A stretch of 9,032 bases of DNA from Kiritimatiellia bacterium (GTDB lineage Bacteria > Verrucomicrobiota > Kiritimatiellia > RFP12 > DVOR01): contig JAFYMU010000226.1 of assembly GCA_017548245.1 (NCBI GenBank), positions 1 through 9,032 on the forward strand, read 5' to 3'. Positions 1 to 6,583 of this stretch are shown here, one piece after another (within the stretch, counting starts at the first letter, position 1; each line of letters opens with the position of its first letter). Under the pieces are notes generated by a model that had not been told where the DNA came from, searched no databases, and worked only from the letters and a program-made list of their open reading frames with translations. A program made the translations under genes and the position numbers.

Positions 1-1
1 G

Positions 2-1360
2 ATTAACGGCGGTCTCCACACCGAACAACGCGCCTGGTGCGAACAAGAGGTCACCGCCCTAATTAAGCGCATGCGTGGCCAACGTTATCGTCTCTGGGCC
101 TTGGCGCGCACCTATGGCTACATCCGTTCGCCCCAACTCATCAGCATGTTGGCAGGCTCTTGGGCGATGAGTGGCCAAACCGGTGCCGCGCTCAGCGGCT
201 TGGATTTGGCACTGGCCATGTTGGATGATGGTCAAAAGACCTCGCTCAACAAGGCAATTGCCGACCTCTGCATGACCGACCCAACCAAACGTAAAGAGGC
301 AATTGCGCGTTATCAGCAACTCCTCAACACCTCCACGGACCGCACCAAGAGTCTCACCTACGTGCGCGAATTGGTGCGTATGCACATCCTTGAAAACAAC
401 CTTGAAGCCGCTAAGCAACAACTTGAGCAGGTTGACCCAACGGGTTCGTCGCCTGATTTGGCCTACGAACGCGCCCTGTGGTTCGCCTCCGCAGGTCAAC
501 CCGACCGCGCCCAAGCAGCCTTGCAACAGTGCCTTGAGAAGAATCCGAAACACTTGGAAGCCTTGTCCATGATGGCCACCTTGCAATTGCAAGCGGGCGA
601 ACTCGACCTCTTGGCCAACAAGACCTTGCCCAAGTTACGCACGGTTGCCGGCACCGAGGACAACTACTTCGTTCAAATCATTACCGCACAATTGGCCGAA
701 AAGCAAAATCAACTAGAAAAGGCACGTGCCGCCTACTTGCGCGCCCTCCAATTGAAACCCGAAGTCTACGCCTTGCGGACGACCGTTTTGACCTTGGATA
801 TCCGCCTCAATGACAAGGTTGCCGCAGCACGCCACGCCAAACAGTTCCTCTACCAAGACCGCACCTTACCCTTGGCGAACTACATCATGGGTTCGCTCGC
901 CTTGAGCGAAGGCGATGCCAAACGCGCCCTCTCCTATCTCCAAACGGCCACCGCCCCAACAGTGACGCCGCCCCTTCCGGAAGCCTTCAACGACCTCGCT
1001 GAAGCCCATCGTCAACTCGGTGATTGGCCCGCCGCATTGGCCGCCGCACAACATGCCTGCAAGCTCTCGCCCAATCTCACCATTGCGCGCGAAACCGCTG
1101 CCGCCGCACTGTTGGAACTCGGCCGCTATAGCGATGCTCACGCCTACTTGGAAGAGGCCTTTGCAATTGAAAAACGCCAACGTCCCACGGCCGATCCCGA
1201 CCCGCGTCTCTACTTGACCCGAGCCCGTTTGCATGAAAAAGAGGGCAACCCCGACTTGGCACGTATTGATTTGTCTGTCATTAGAAAGGCGTATCCCACC
1301 TTGGATAACACCGCAAAGGCAGAGTTCGATGCCCTTGCGCAACGTGTCCAATTCCGTTAA
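2..1360 (+). CDS. TPR-repeat protein, 5'-truncated by the window edge
   Basis: The reading frame is open from base 2 with no stop, so the gene almost certainly begins left of the window; the Met codon at 71 is internal or at best an alternative start. Seen: about 452 codons of Ala/Leu/Gln-rich helical sequence with degenerate tetratricopeptide repeats. Numbering from the Met at 71, the clearest units are residues 131-164 (ending NPKHLEA), 204-237 (ending LKPEVYAL), 269-298, 304-337 (ending LSPNLTIA) and 380-410, each with the A..Y..AL/GD..RA spacing typical of TPRs. No membrane segment is visible; a signal peptide could lie in the missing N-terminus. TPR arrays are protein-protein interaction scaffolds, and the partner cannot be deduced here. 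murD follows by 24 nt on the same strand, so cotranscription is likely. The repeat style resembles long TPR proteins of exosortase/PEP-CTERM-bearing bacteria, but this is only an impression. Confidence 0.85.
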   Translation: MNGGLHTEQRAWCEQEVTALIKRMRGQRYRLWALARTYGYIRSPQLISMLAGSWAMSGQTGAALSGLDLALAMLDDGQKTSLNKAIADLCMTDPTKRKEAIARYQQLLNTSTDRTKSLTYVRELVRMHILENNLEAAKQQLEQVDPTGSSPDLAYERALWFASAGQPDRAQAALQQCLEKNPKHLEALSMMATLQLQAGELDLLANKTLPKLRTVAGTEDNYFVQIITAQLAEKQNQLEKARAAYLRALQLKPEVYALRTTVLTLDIRLNDKVAAARHAKQFLYQDRTLPLANYIMGSLALSEGDAKRALSYLQTATAPTVTPPLPEAFNDLAEAHRQLGDWPAALAAAQHACKLSPNLTIARETAAAALLELGRYSDAHAYLEEAFAIEKRQRPTADPDPRLYLTRARLHEKEGNPDLARIDLSVIRKAYPTLDNTAKAEFDALAQRVQFR

Positions 1361-1371
1361 AAGGCTACTCA

Positions 1372-1377
1372 GAGGAG
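1372..1377 (+). promoter_or_regulatory. Shine-Dalgarno for murD
   Basis: GAGGAG lies 7 nt before the ATG at 1385, inside the 24-nt gap after the TPR gene. It is a near-perfect anti-16S match and fixes the murD start. No room exists for a separate promoter in this gap, so murD transcription should come from upstream. Confidence 0.8.
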
Positions 1378-1384
1378 ATCCAAC

Positions 1385-2716
1385 ATGGCTCGTTATGACA
1401 ACCGTAATACCTTGATTCTTGGTGCTGGACGAAGCGGTTTGGCCGCAGCACGGTTACTCTTAGAACGTGGTGGCCGCGTGGCCGTTGTAGATGAAGAATG
1501 GCCCAATGACGCCTTGGCCACCTTCTCAACCGAGGGCATCAGTTGCCTCACCTCCGACCATGATCACCTGCCCGATGGCGCCTATGACTTGGTGGTGGTC
1601 TCTCCCTCCTTTGGCTTAACCCATCCGTGGGTGCAAACTGCCCAACAGCGTGGCTTGGCCATCATTTCCGAACTCGAACTCGCCGCCAACTACTGGAAGG
1701 GTGAAATCATTGCCGTCACCGGCAGCAAAGGGAAGAGTTCGGTCATCAAGTGCATGGCGGACATCTTGACCTTGGCCAACGTGCCAGCCACCATCGCAGG
1801 CAACTACGGCATTCCGCTCTGCACCCGCGTCTTGGAATTGCCCAACGCTGGCGAAGGCGTCATTGCTGTCACCGAGGTCTCCTCCTTCCAATTGGAACAC
1901 ACCCGCACCTTTGCCCCAACGTTGGCCGCCATTCTCAACATTCAGGCCGATCACCTCGATCGCCATGACACCTTGGAAGCCTACTCTGCCCTCAAGCACA
2001 AAATCTTCCAAGCGCAAGTTGCAGGGAAAGCCACCGCCTTCTTGCCCAAAGAAATCTCCATCCTGGGCGTTCCGCAAGGCGTTCCCGTGGAAACCTTTGG
2101 CACCAAACCGTGGGACACCTGGCGCTTCTACAACGGTGCCGTTGTCCATGGCGACCTTTCGGTCAAGGTGGAAGGCATCTTCAACAACAAGGTGCTCGGT
2201 CCTGCCGCCGCCCTCATTACCGCGATGATGACCCACCTCAAGGTGGAACCCGCCATCATTGAACAAGGGTTTGCCCAATTCCAACCCCTTCCGCACCGCA
2301 TGCAACTCCTGGGTGAATGCAATGGGGTTCGCATCATCGATGACTCCAAGGCGACCTCGCTTACCGCAACGCAAGCCGCGCTCAAGATTTTGGGTGACAA
2401 GGTGCACTTGATTGCAGGCGGACGTCTTAAAGAGGACGATTTGGACTTCTTGGACTTGGAACTCTCCACCGCCGTCACGCAAGCCTACCTCATCGGCGAA
2501 GCCGAAGGCCCCCTCTTTGAGGCTTGGCAAGATCTTTGCCCTTGCCAACGGTGTGGCACGATGGACGTTGCCGTTGCACAAGCGATGGCCGCCGCCAAAC
2601 CGGGCGACATCTTACTCTTGTCGCCTGGCTGCGCAAGCTTTGACCAATACCCTGGCATGGCCAAACGTGGCGAACATTTTAAGACCTGTGTTGCCCAACA
2701 CGGCGAACTGCGTTAA
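1385..2716 (+). CDS. murD: UDP-N-acetylmuramoylalanine--D-glutamate ligase MurD
   Basis: Cytoplasmic ATP-dependent ligase that adds D-glutamate to UDP-MurNAc-L-Ala in peptidoglycan precursor synthesis. Full length at 443 aa (E. coli MurD is about 440). Seen: N-terminal nucleotide-fold start LILGAGRSG (10-18); ATP P-loop VTGSKGKSS (111-119); EVSSFQLE (164-171); NIQADHLDRH (185-194); the ALKHKIF segment whose first Lys (204) matches the carbamylated Lys of the family; LPHRMQ (302-307) and DDSKATS (319-325) of the central-to-C-terminal junction; and the C-terminal LLSPGCASFDQ (411-421), a MurD hallmark. The order is canonical. Oddities: the P-loop reads SKGKSS where MurD usually has TNGKT/S, keeping the essential GKS; and Cys 385, 387 and 390 cluster in the C-terminal domain. 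The start is fixed by GAGGAG 7 nt upstream. No other mur or fts genes adjoin it in view, so it is outside the visible part of any dcw cluster. Confidence 0.97.
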   Translation: MARYDNRNTLILGAGRSGLAAARLLLERGGRVAVVDEEWPNDALATFSTEGISCLTSDHDHLPDGAYDLVVVSPSFGLTHPWVQTAQQRGLAIISELELAANYWKGEIIAVTGSKGKSSVIKCMADILTLANVPATIAGNYGIPLCTRVLELPNAGEGVIAVTEVSSFQLEHTRTFAPTLAAILNIQADHLDRHDTLEAYSALKHKIFQAQVAGKATAFLPKEISILGVPQGVPVETFGTKPWDTWRFYNGAVVHGDLSVKVEGIFNNKVLGPAAALITAMMTHLKVEPAIIEQGFAQFQPLPHRMQLLGECNGVRIIDDSKATSLTATQAALKILGDKVHLIAGGRLKEDDLDFLDLELSTAVTQAYLIGEAEGPLFEAWQDLCPCQRCGTMDVAVAQAMAAAKPGDILLLSPGCASFDQYPGMAKRGEHFKTCVAQHGELR

Positions 2717-2739
2717 GCCACCTACGCCAACACACAAAC

Positions 2740-2775
2740 AACAACAGCCTGCCCCAATCGGAGCAGGCTGTTGTT
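2740..2775. terminator. Probable bidirectional intrinsic terminator between convergent genes
   Basis: A perfect 13-bp inverted repeat (AACAACAGCCTGC at 2740-2752, complement at 2763-2775) encloses a 10-nt loop. On the + strand it is followed by TTTT (2774-2777, the first two in the stem), giving a terminator for murD, whose stop is 23 nt upstream. On the - strand it begins immediately after the stop of the acyltransferase gene (2776); that side has only a modest T-rich tail (GTTTGTGTG). The location exactly between convergent stops supports a shared function; termination is stronger on paper for the + direction. Confidence 0.8.
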
Positions 2776-3912
2776 TTACTTACGAAAAGCTTGACGAAGT
2801 ACCCAGACCGAACACCACAACAAGACCAAGGCGCCACTTGCACAAACCGCGCGATGCAACGCAACATTTTCGGTCAAAACCTGCGTCACACCACCCAACA
2901 AACGCCATGAAGCGCCATACACATCAAAGACCTTCGGCAACAAGTAACACGCCAATGCTCCTGTTCCAAAAAGAGTAATAGGCGCGAACCAACGGTGCAG
3001 ACGCAGGCAATCAGTTAAACAATAGATACCACTGCAAAAAAGTAACGACCACCCACCCGCGACACAGACATAGGTTGCCGTCCACAACTTCTTGATAATC
3101 GGCACCCACGGCGCACATCCGTAGCCCACACCGAGCAATAAAAGTCCGCCCAATACCATCCAAAGCGCTTTGTAACGCCAAGCACTTCGCAACAAATCGG
3201 CAAGCAACATGCCCAAGTAGGCTGTTAAAATCGCCCCCAACGTAGAGACGATGCCTTCTGGATCAAGTCCATCAAAGCCGCTTGCATCGGGCACACCCGG
3301 CAACCATACGCGATCAATTGCCGCCGCCCAATTGTTGTGCATCGCATAGGGTACTTCACCGCCACACACGGCAAAGAGTTCCGCATACGCGAGTAATCCA
3401 ATCGGGAAAAAGGTCCAACGCCACCGAGGGGGCAGATTCGCATAAGCTATTGCCGCAAAACAAACGCCCAAGCCAATTCGCGCCAATACGCTCGCAAAAC
3501 GTATGGCATGCCAATCGGTTTGCGACAATGCACCGTTGTAGAAAAGACCCAAGACGATGAGCAACAGGGTTCGAAGACCTAAGCGCATCCATCGTTTGGC
3601 ACTTGGAACGCCACGCGCCTCTTGACGCTTCCACGAATAGGTAAAGGCCGCTCCAGAAATGAGCAGAAAGGTTGGGAAAAGCCCGTCATAAAAGGTAAAA
3701 CCTTCCCATTGCACGTGATCTAATTGAGACCGCATCCACGCCGCAAAAGGTAAGGAGGGAAAGGCTAAACACAGCGACAAACAGAGTGCATCGCCTCCCG
3801 CAATGAAAAACATGCACCATCCACGCACAACGTCCAACATCTGCACACGCGTTGACGTCGTTGCAGAAGGTGTCACAACGGGCTGATCTACAAGAGCGGA
3901 GGAGTGATTCAT
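2776..3912 (-). CDS. DUF5009 / NagX (HGSNAT-like) multi-pass membrane acyltransferase
   Basis: Predicted inner-membrane acyltransferase. Family knowledge: HGSNAT/NagX relatives move acetyl from acetyl-CoA across the membrane to an amino sugar; the substrate here is unknown. Seen (numbered from ATG 3912, 378 aa): LDVVRG (26-31) opening the first membrane helix; an IAGGD turn (37-41); DHVQWEGFTFYDGLFP (65-80) followed by a helix ending LLISG, matching the H-x-x-W-x-G...D-x-x-FP signature in which His 66 aligns with the proposed catalytic His of human HGSNAT; LDPEGIVSTLGAI (206-218) matching the family DPEG..ST motif; about ten hydrophobic segments in all. Start: a TTG at 3942 abuts the holA stop and would add 10 residues but has no Shine-Dalgarno; ATG 3912 has a weak GGA 9 nt upstream and fits the usual short N-terminus. 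It is last in the - strand series, 30 nt after holA, and probably cotranscribed with it. Confidence 0.85.
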   Translation of the reverse strand: MNHSSALVDQPVVTPSATTSTRVQMLDVVRGWCMFFIAGGDALCLSLCLAFPSLPFAAWMRSQLDHVQWEGFTFYDGLFPTFLLISGAAFTYSWKRQEARGVPSAKRWMRLGLRTLLLIVLGLFYNGALSQTDWHAIRFASVLARIGLGVCFAAIAYANLPPRWRWTFFPIGLLAYAELFAVCGGEVPYAMHNNWAAAIDRVWLPGVPDASGFDGLDPEGIVSTLGAILTAYLGMLLADLLRSAWRYKALWMVLGGLLLLGVGYGCAPWVPIIKKLWTATYVCVAGGWSLLFCSGIYCLTDCLRLHRWFAPITLFGTGALACYLLPKVFDVYGASWRLLGGVTQVLTENVALHRAVCASGALVLLWCSVWVLRQAFRK

Positions 3913-3942
3913 GATAATTGTCCGCGCAACGCGACCGTTCAA

Positions 3943-5016
3943 TTAACGCGTGGCGCGGCGAGGACGGGCAACGATGCGCAAGAGGACGGGTTCAACAATG
4001 GCCCACGGGTCTTGCGCCGTTGAATCCACCAACTTAAAACGCATCTCCACGGCATAGTGACGGGCCGCACGTAGTTCGTTCAACGTATAACGCTTCGCCG
4101 CCTCAACGGTTTTATTGAGCAACCAACCCGTTTGGCGCGCAAGGCGCTGCGGCATCTGTTCGTGCGGGAACTTCCATTGGCCGTTCACCAACCAGTGACG
4201 TTCCAAAGCATCCGCGATTGCGCACAAATCATTGAGCGTATTCAGGATTACCACGGCCGTCGGGAAGGCTGCATTCTTATCGGAACGCAACTTTTCAACT
4301 GCCTTACTCACCTGCAAGGGAGAACGGTTCTGGATTGCCGCCACCAAGTCAAAGGGTTCGCCCCCTACCGCGACCGAGGTGACGGCATCCAAATCTGCCG
4401 CCGTCACCGTTGTATTTTCAGCCCCCAAGTAAGTCTTCAACTTCTCCAACTCCGAGACGAGCGTGCGCGTATCGGCGCCCACACGTTGGACAAAGGCCGT
4501 TTGGACAGGACGCGCCATCTGCAAGCCACACTTGGTCAACAAGGGGCCAAGACGTTCTAATGCTACCTTTTCAAGGTTACTCGAACGCACCTCCTCGCCA
4601 CAAATCTCCAACACCCCATCACTCTTCACCCACTTGGCGAACTTGGTATTTTGCGGACAACTATCCGCCGTAATCACCAAGTGATGTGTCGCTGGCGCGG
4701 GATGTTGTTGCAAGGTCTCGCAAAAGGCCGCCACGGTCTCCTTTGCCGTCTGCGACTCCACCGCGCGACTCTTCACCCCGGGTAAGAAGTTAACATCGCG
4801 CAACCAAATCACCTTACCGCCACCAAAGAAGCTATCGGTGTACAACGATTCCTCAGCACGATTCAAGACCGACAACACATCATCGCACTTATCGCACCGC
4901 GCATCAATCGTCTCAAGACCAAAATCGCGTTCCGAAGCGGGCAGACACTTATTGATGACCGCCTTAGCGCCTTCGGTTTTCAAATACTCATCTGGACCGG
5001 TAAAGAGGTAAATCAC
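3943..5016 (-). CDS. holA: DNA polymerase III delta subunit HolA
   Basis: Clamp-loader delta subunit, which opens the beta sliding clamp within the gamma/tau complex. Seen (from GTG 5016, 357 aa; E. coli HolA is 343): IYLFTGPDEYLK at 2-13, the typical delta N-terminus; LNRAEESLYTDSFFGGGKVIWL across 51-72, corresponding to the beta-contact region; RVGADTRTLVSELEKL (178-193), the strongest family signature; and FDLVAAIQNR (222-231) in the collar-side region. Divergence elsewhere is normal for HolA. Start choice: a frame-open GTG exists at 5061, but those bases lie in the hairpin at 5038-5069 and would add 15 residues absent from relatives. GTG 5016 has GGAGA 7 nt upstream and places the family N-terminus correctly. 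A hairpin separates it from the isomerase gene; the acyltransferase gene follows by 30 nt. The C-terminus is short and Arg-rich (RPRRATR). Confidence 0.93.
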   Translation of the reverse strand: MIYLFTGPDEYLKTEGAKAVINKCLPASERDFGLETIDARCDKCDDVLSVLNRAEESLYTDSFFGGGKVIWLRDVNFLPGVKSRAVESQTAKETVAAFCETLQQHPAPATHHLVITADSCPQNTKFAKWVKSDGVLEICGEEVRSSNLEKVALERLGPLLTKCGLQMARPVQTAFVQRVGADTRTLVSELEKLKTYLGAENTTVTAADLDAVTSVAVGGEPFDLVAAIQNRSPLQVSKAVEKLRSDKNAAFPTAVVILNTLNDLCAIADALERHWLVNGQWKFPHEQMPQRLARQTGWLLNKTVEAAKRYTLNELRAARHYAVEMRFKLVDSTAQDPWAIVEPVLLRIVARPRRATR

Positions 5017-5023
5017 GAGACCA

Positions 5024-5028
5024 TCTCC
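5024..5028 (-). promoter_or_regulatory. Shine-Dalgarno deciding the holA GTG start at 5016
   Basis: GGAGA on the - strand with 7 nt to GTG 5016. The longer frame beginning at GTG 5061 has no such site, and its start would be buried in a stable hairpin, so this site decides the start in favour of 5016. Confidence 0.7.
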
Positions 5029-5037
5029 AACGACAAT

Positions 5038-5069
5038 AAGGGCGCGTATTGACACCAACACGCGCCCTT
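5038..5069 (-). terminator. Hairpin after the isomerase gene: terminator, attenuator or mRNA-processing element
   Basis: A perfect 10-bp GC-rich inverted repeat (AAGGGCGCGT at 5038-5047 and its complement at 5060-5069). Past a single mismatch, TTG (5049-5051) can pair with CAA (5056-5058), leaving a 4-nt loop. On the - strand it begins 11 nt after the isomerase stop and is followed by TTATTGTCGTT, only moderately U-rich. The location between two genes and 9 nt before the holA Shine-Dalgarno fits a partial terminator or an RNA stabiliser that uncouples holA from upstream genes. Confidence 0.6.
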
Positions 5070-5080
5070 CATTACGAACC

Positions 5081-6064
5081 TTAAAGGATCTTCATGCGCG
5101 GCAAATCCTGAATGTCGATGGTACCGACCAATTTGCCCTCTGCATCCACCACCGGAAGATCATCCACCTTGTGGTGTTCGAAGATGTTCAACACTTCCAC
5201 AGCGAGTGCGCCCAACGAGACGCGAATCGGGTTGTGAATCATCACTTCAGTGATCTGACGTGCCATCGGATCACTACCTGCATCCGAGAAGAGACGGCGC
5301 AAGTCACCATCCGTGAAGATTCCGAGCAACTTGTCATCAGCATCCACAATGCATGCGCAACCAGCCTTTGCCGAGGTCATCGCCACCACAGCATCCTTCA
5401 CCGTGGCCGACTCATGCAACGACACCAAGCGTTCGCCCGAACGCATAATGTCCTTCACGCGGAACAACAACGCACGACCGATAGCACCTGCCGGATGGTA
5501 GAGTGCAAAGTTTTCCTTCTTGAAGCCACGCGCTTCCAACAAGACCATCGCGAGCGCATCGCCGAGGGCCAACGTTGCCGTGGTCGAGGTCGTCGGAGCC
5601 ATATTGAAGGGGCAAGCTTCTGGACCGCAATCGATGTAGTACAACCAATCGGAATCCTTCGCCAACGAGGATTCGGCATTACCAGTCATACCGATAATCT
5701 TCACGCCAATACGACGCAACGACGGCAACAAGCGAATCACTTCATCCGATTCACCCGAGAAGCTGATGGCCAACACGATATCCTTCTCGGTCACCATACC
5801 CAAGTCACCGTGCATGGCCTGCACCGGGTTCAACAACACCGAGGTCGTTCCCGTACTTGCCATCGTGGCGGCAATCTTTTCACCGACATGGATATTCTTG
5901 CCGATACCCGTGACGACCAACTTACCACCGCGGTCGAGGGTTTCCAAAATCGCATCCACAATCTGGCAGAACGTATCGTCAAGCGCAGCATCTGTCTTGC
6001 GCAAGCCTTCAATTTCAACGCCAATTACTTCATGGGCACGAGCTAACATTTCTTCATGTGTCAT
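5081..6064 (-). CDS. kdsD: KpsF/GutQ/KdsD family arabinose-5-phosphate isomerase (SIS plus two CBS domains)
   Basis: Interconverts D-ribulose 5-phosphate and D-arabinose 5-phosphate, the first committed step to KDO for lipopolysaccharide; cytoplasmic. Seen (from ATG 6064, 327 aa; family about 320-330): SIS domain with GIGKNIHVG (53-61; Lys 56 is the catalytic-type Lys), MHGDLG (84-89), SGES (103-106), EACPFNMAPTTSTT (149-162), and ALYHPAGAIGR (187-197; His 190 is the active-site His). Two CBS repeats follow at about 206-265 (with GIFTDGDLRR) and 270-327. All four catalytic positions known from E. coli KdsD (Lys, Glu, Glu, His) have counterparts. Oddity: GKNIH replaces the common GKSGH at the substrate loop. 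Start: a TTG at 6079 is in frame but ATG 6064 has GGAGA 8 nt upstream. It lies 27 nt after the regulator, with no promoter room, so cotranscription with it is likely. GutQ-like sugar specificity cannot be excluded. Confidence 0.92.
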   Translation of the reverse strand: MTHEEMLARAHEVIGVEIEGLRKTDAALDDTFCQIVDAILETLDRGGKLVVTGIGKNIHVGEKIAATMASTGTTSVLLNPVQAMHGDLGMVTEKDIVLAISFSGESDEVIRLLPSLRRIGVKIIGMTGNAESSLAKDSDWLYYIDCGPEACPFNMAPTTSTTATLALGDALAMVLLEARGFKKENFALYHPAGAIGRALLFRVKDIMRSGERLVSLHESATVKDAVVAMTSAKAGCACIVDADDKLLGIFTDGDLRRLFSDAGSDPMARQITEVMIHNPIRVSLGALAVEVLNIFEHHKVDDLPVVDAEGKLVGTIDIQDLPRMKIL

Positions 6065-6091
6065 GGCTGTTTTCTCCAAATACGACTGAAA

Positions 6092-6550
6092 TTAATCAAG
6101 GGATTGCAACGTCTGCTTCAAACAGTCGCGCAATTGTGAACTCCATTCGGACTGCGTCATGGCGGCATTCACCGCATCCAGACGATCAATCAAGCGGTCA
6201 TCAATGACATGTTCCATCCGGCAAGCCGTTGCACTGGCTTCCGACTCTTCAAGGAGGAGCACCTCTTCCAAAAAGGCCTTCAACACGGCGTGACGACGCA
6301 TCACGCGTTCGGCGGCCTGAACACCACGCTTGGTCAAGGTCACAGGGTAACTGGCATCATAATGGATATACCCATTCTTGCACAAAATACCCAACGCATT
6401 GGTGACCGACGGCATCTTCACGCCCAAACGACGCGCAATTTCACTCGTATGCGCGTGGCCATGTTCGTCCGCGTCAATCAATGCTTTGATGGCTTCAAGA
6501 TAGTCTTCTAAGCTGGCGGTTAATTCAAACGGTTTTTCAGAAGAACGCAT
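6092..6550 (-). CDS. DtxR/MntR-family metal-dependent transcriptional regulator
   Basis: A 152-aa dimeric DNA-binding repressor or regulator expected to sense Mn(II) or Fe(II). Seen: winged helix at about 14-75 with HTH TSEIARRLGVKMPSVTNALG (35-54) and wing YPVTLTKRG; a dimerization/metal-binding helix region at about 77-150. Metal ligand positions: Asp 16 and Glu 19 (in SLEDYLEA), His 87 (RRH), Cys 110, Glu 113 and His 114 (CRMEH). Asp and Glu at the N-terminus are as in B. subtilis MntR, while Cys 110 occupies the place of DtxR Cys 102, so the metal preference is not clear. There is no SH3-like third domain, as in MntR. Start ATG 6550 has GGAG 8 nt upstream. No metal transporter is visible nearby, so targets are probably elsewhere, plus possible autoregulation. 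The isomerase gene follows by 27 nt. Confidence 0.92.
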   Translation of the reverse strand: MRSSEKPFELTASLEDYLEAIKALIDADEHGHAHTSEIARRLGVKMPSVTNALGILCKNGYIHYDASYPVTLTKRGVQAAERVMRRHAVLKAFLEEVLLLEESEASATACRMEHVIDDRLIDRLDAVNAAMTQSEWSSQLRDCLKQTLQSLD

Positions 6551-6558
6551 CGCTTGCT

Positions 6559-6583
6559 CTCCAAGGTTTACTTTAGTATATCA
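6559..6583 (-). promoter_or_regulatory. Candidate extended -10 promoter and Shine-Dalgarno for the metalloregulator
   Basis: On the - strand, TGA at 6583-6581 (the stop codon of the upstream UbiA gene) is followed directly by TATACT at 6580-6575, giving a TGnTATACT extended -10. No good -35 is present: a TTGACA upstream has a 27-bp spacer, too long. The Shine-Dalgarno GGAG is at 6562-6559. Between them, 6563-6574 forms an imperfect 12-bp palindrome (8 of 12 positions symmetric) that could hold an operator for autoregulation, but it does not match a DtxR or MntR box well. The promoter call is by eye only. Confidence 0.35.

Noticed and set aside
71..1360. ATG at 71 as the true start of the TPR gene
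   Set aside because: The same frame is open back to base 2 and codes similar sequence (INGGLHTEQRAWCEQEV...), and no clear ribosome site precedes 71, so the gene is treated as cut by the edge.
1616..2581. 321-codon open frame on the - strand antisense to murD
   Set aside because: It lies wholly inside murD, has no recognisable domain, is Gly/Gln/Val-rich as expected from antisense of biased codons, and murD is unambiguous.
2412..2978. 188-codon + strand open frame spanning the end of murD, the terminator and the acyltransferase 3' end
   Set aside because: It runs out of frame through murD and straight through the terminator hairpin; the sequence is low-complexity Pro/Thr/Gln with no family features.
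3913..3942. TTG at 3942 as the acyltransferase start
   Set aside because: It abuts the holA stop without a Shine-Dalgarno and adds ten residues outside the family pattern; ATG 3912 preferred, though its own site is weak, so this stays open.
5171..6046. 291-codon + strand open frame antisense to kdsD
   Set aside because: His/Arg/Gln/Thr-rich composition is typical of an antisense shadow, with no domain and no ribosome site.
6563..6574. A defined DtxR or MntR box
   Set aside because: The dyad is imperfect (8 of 12) and does not match either consensus by eye, so it is mentioned only as part of the promoter candidate.
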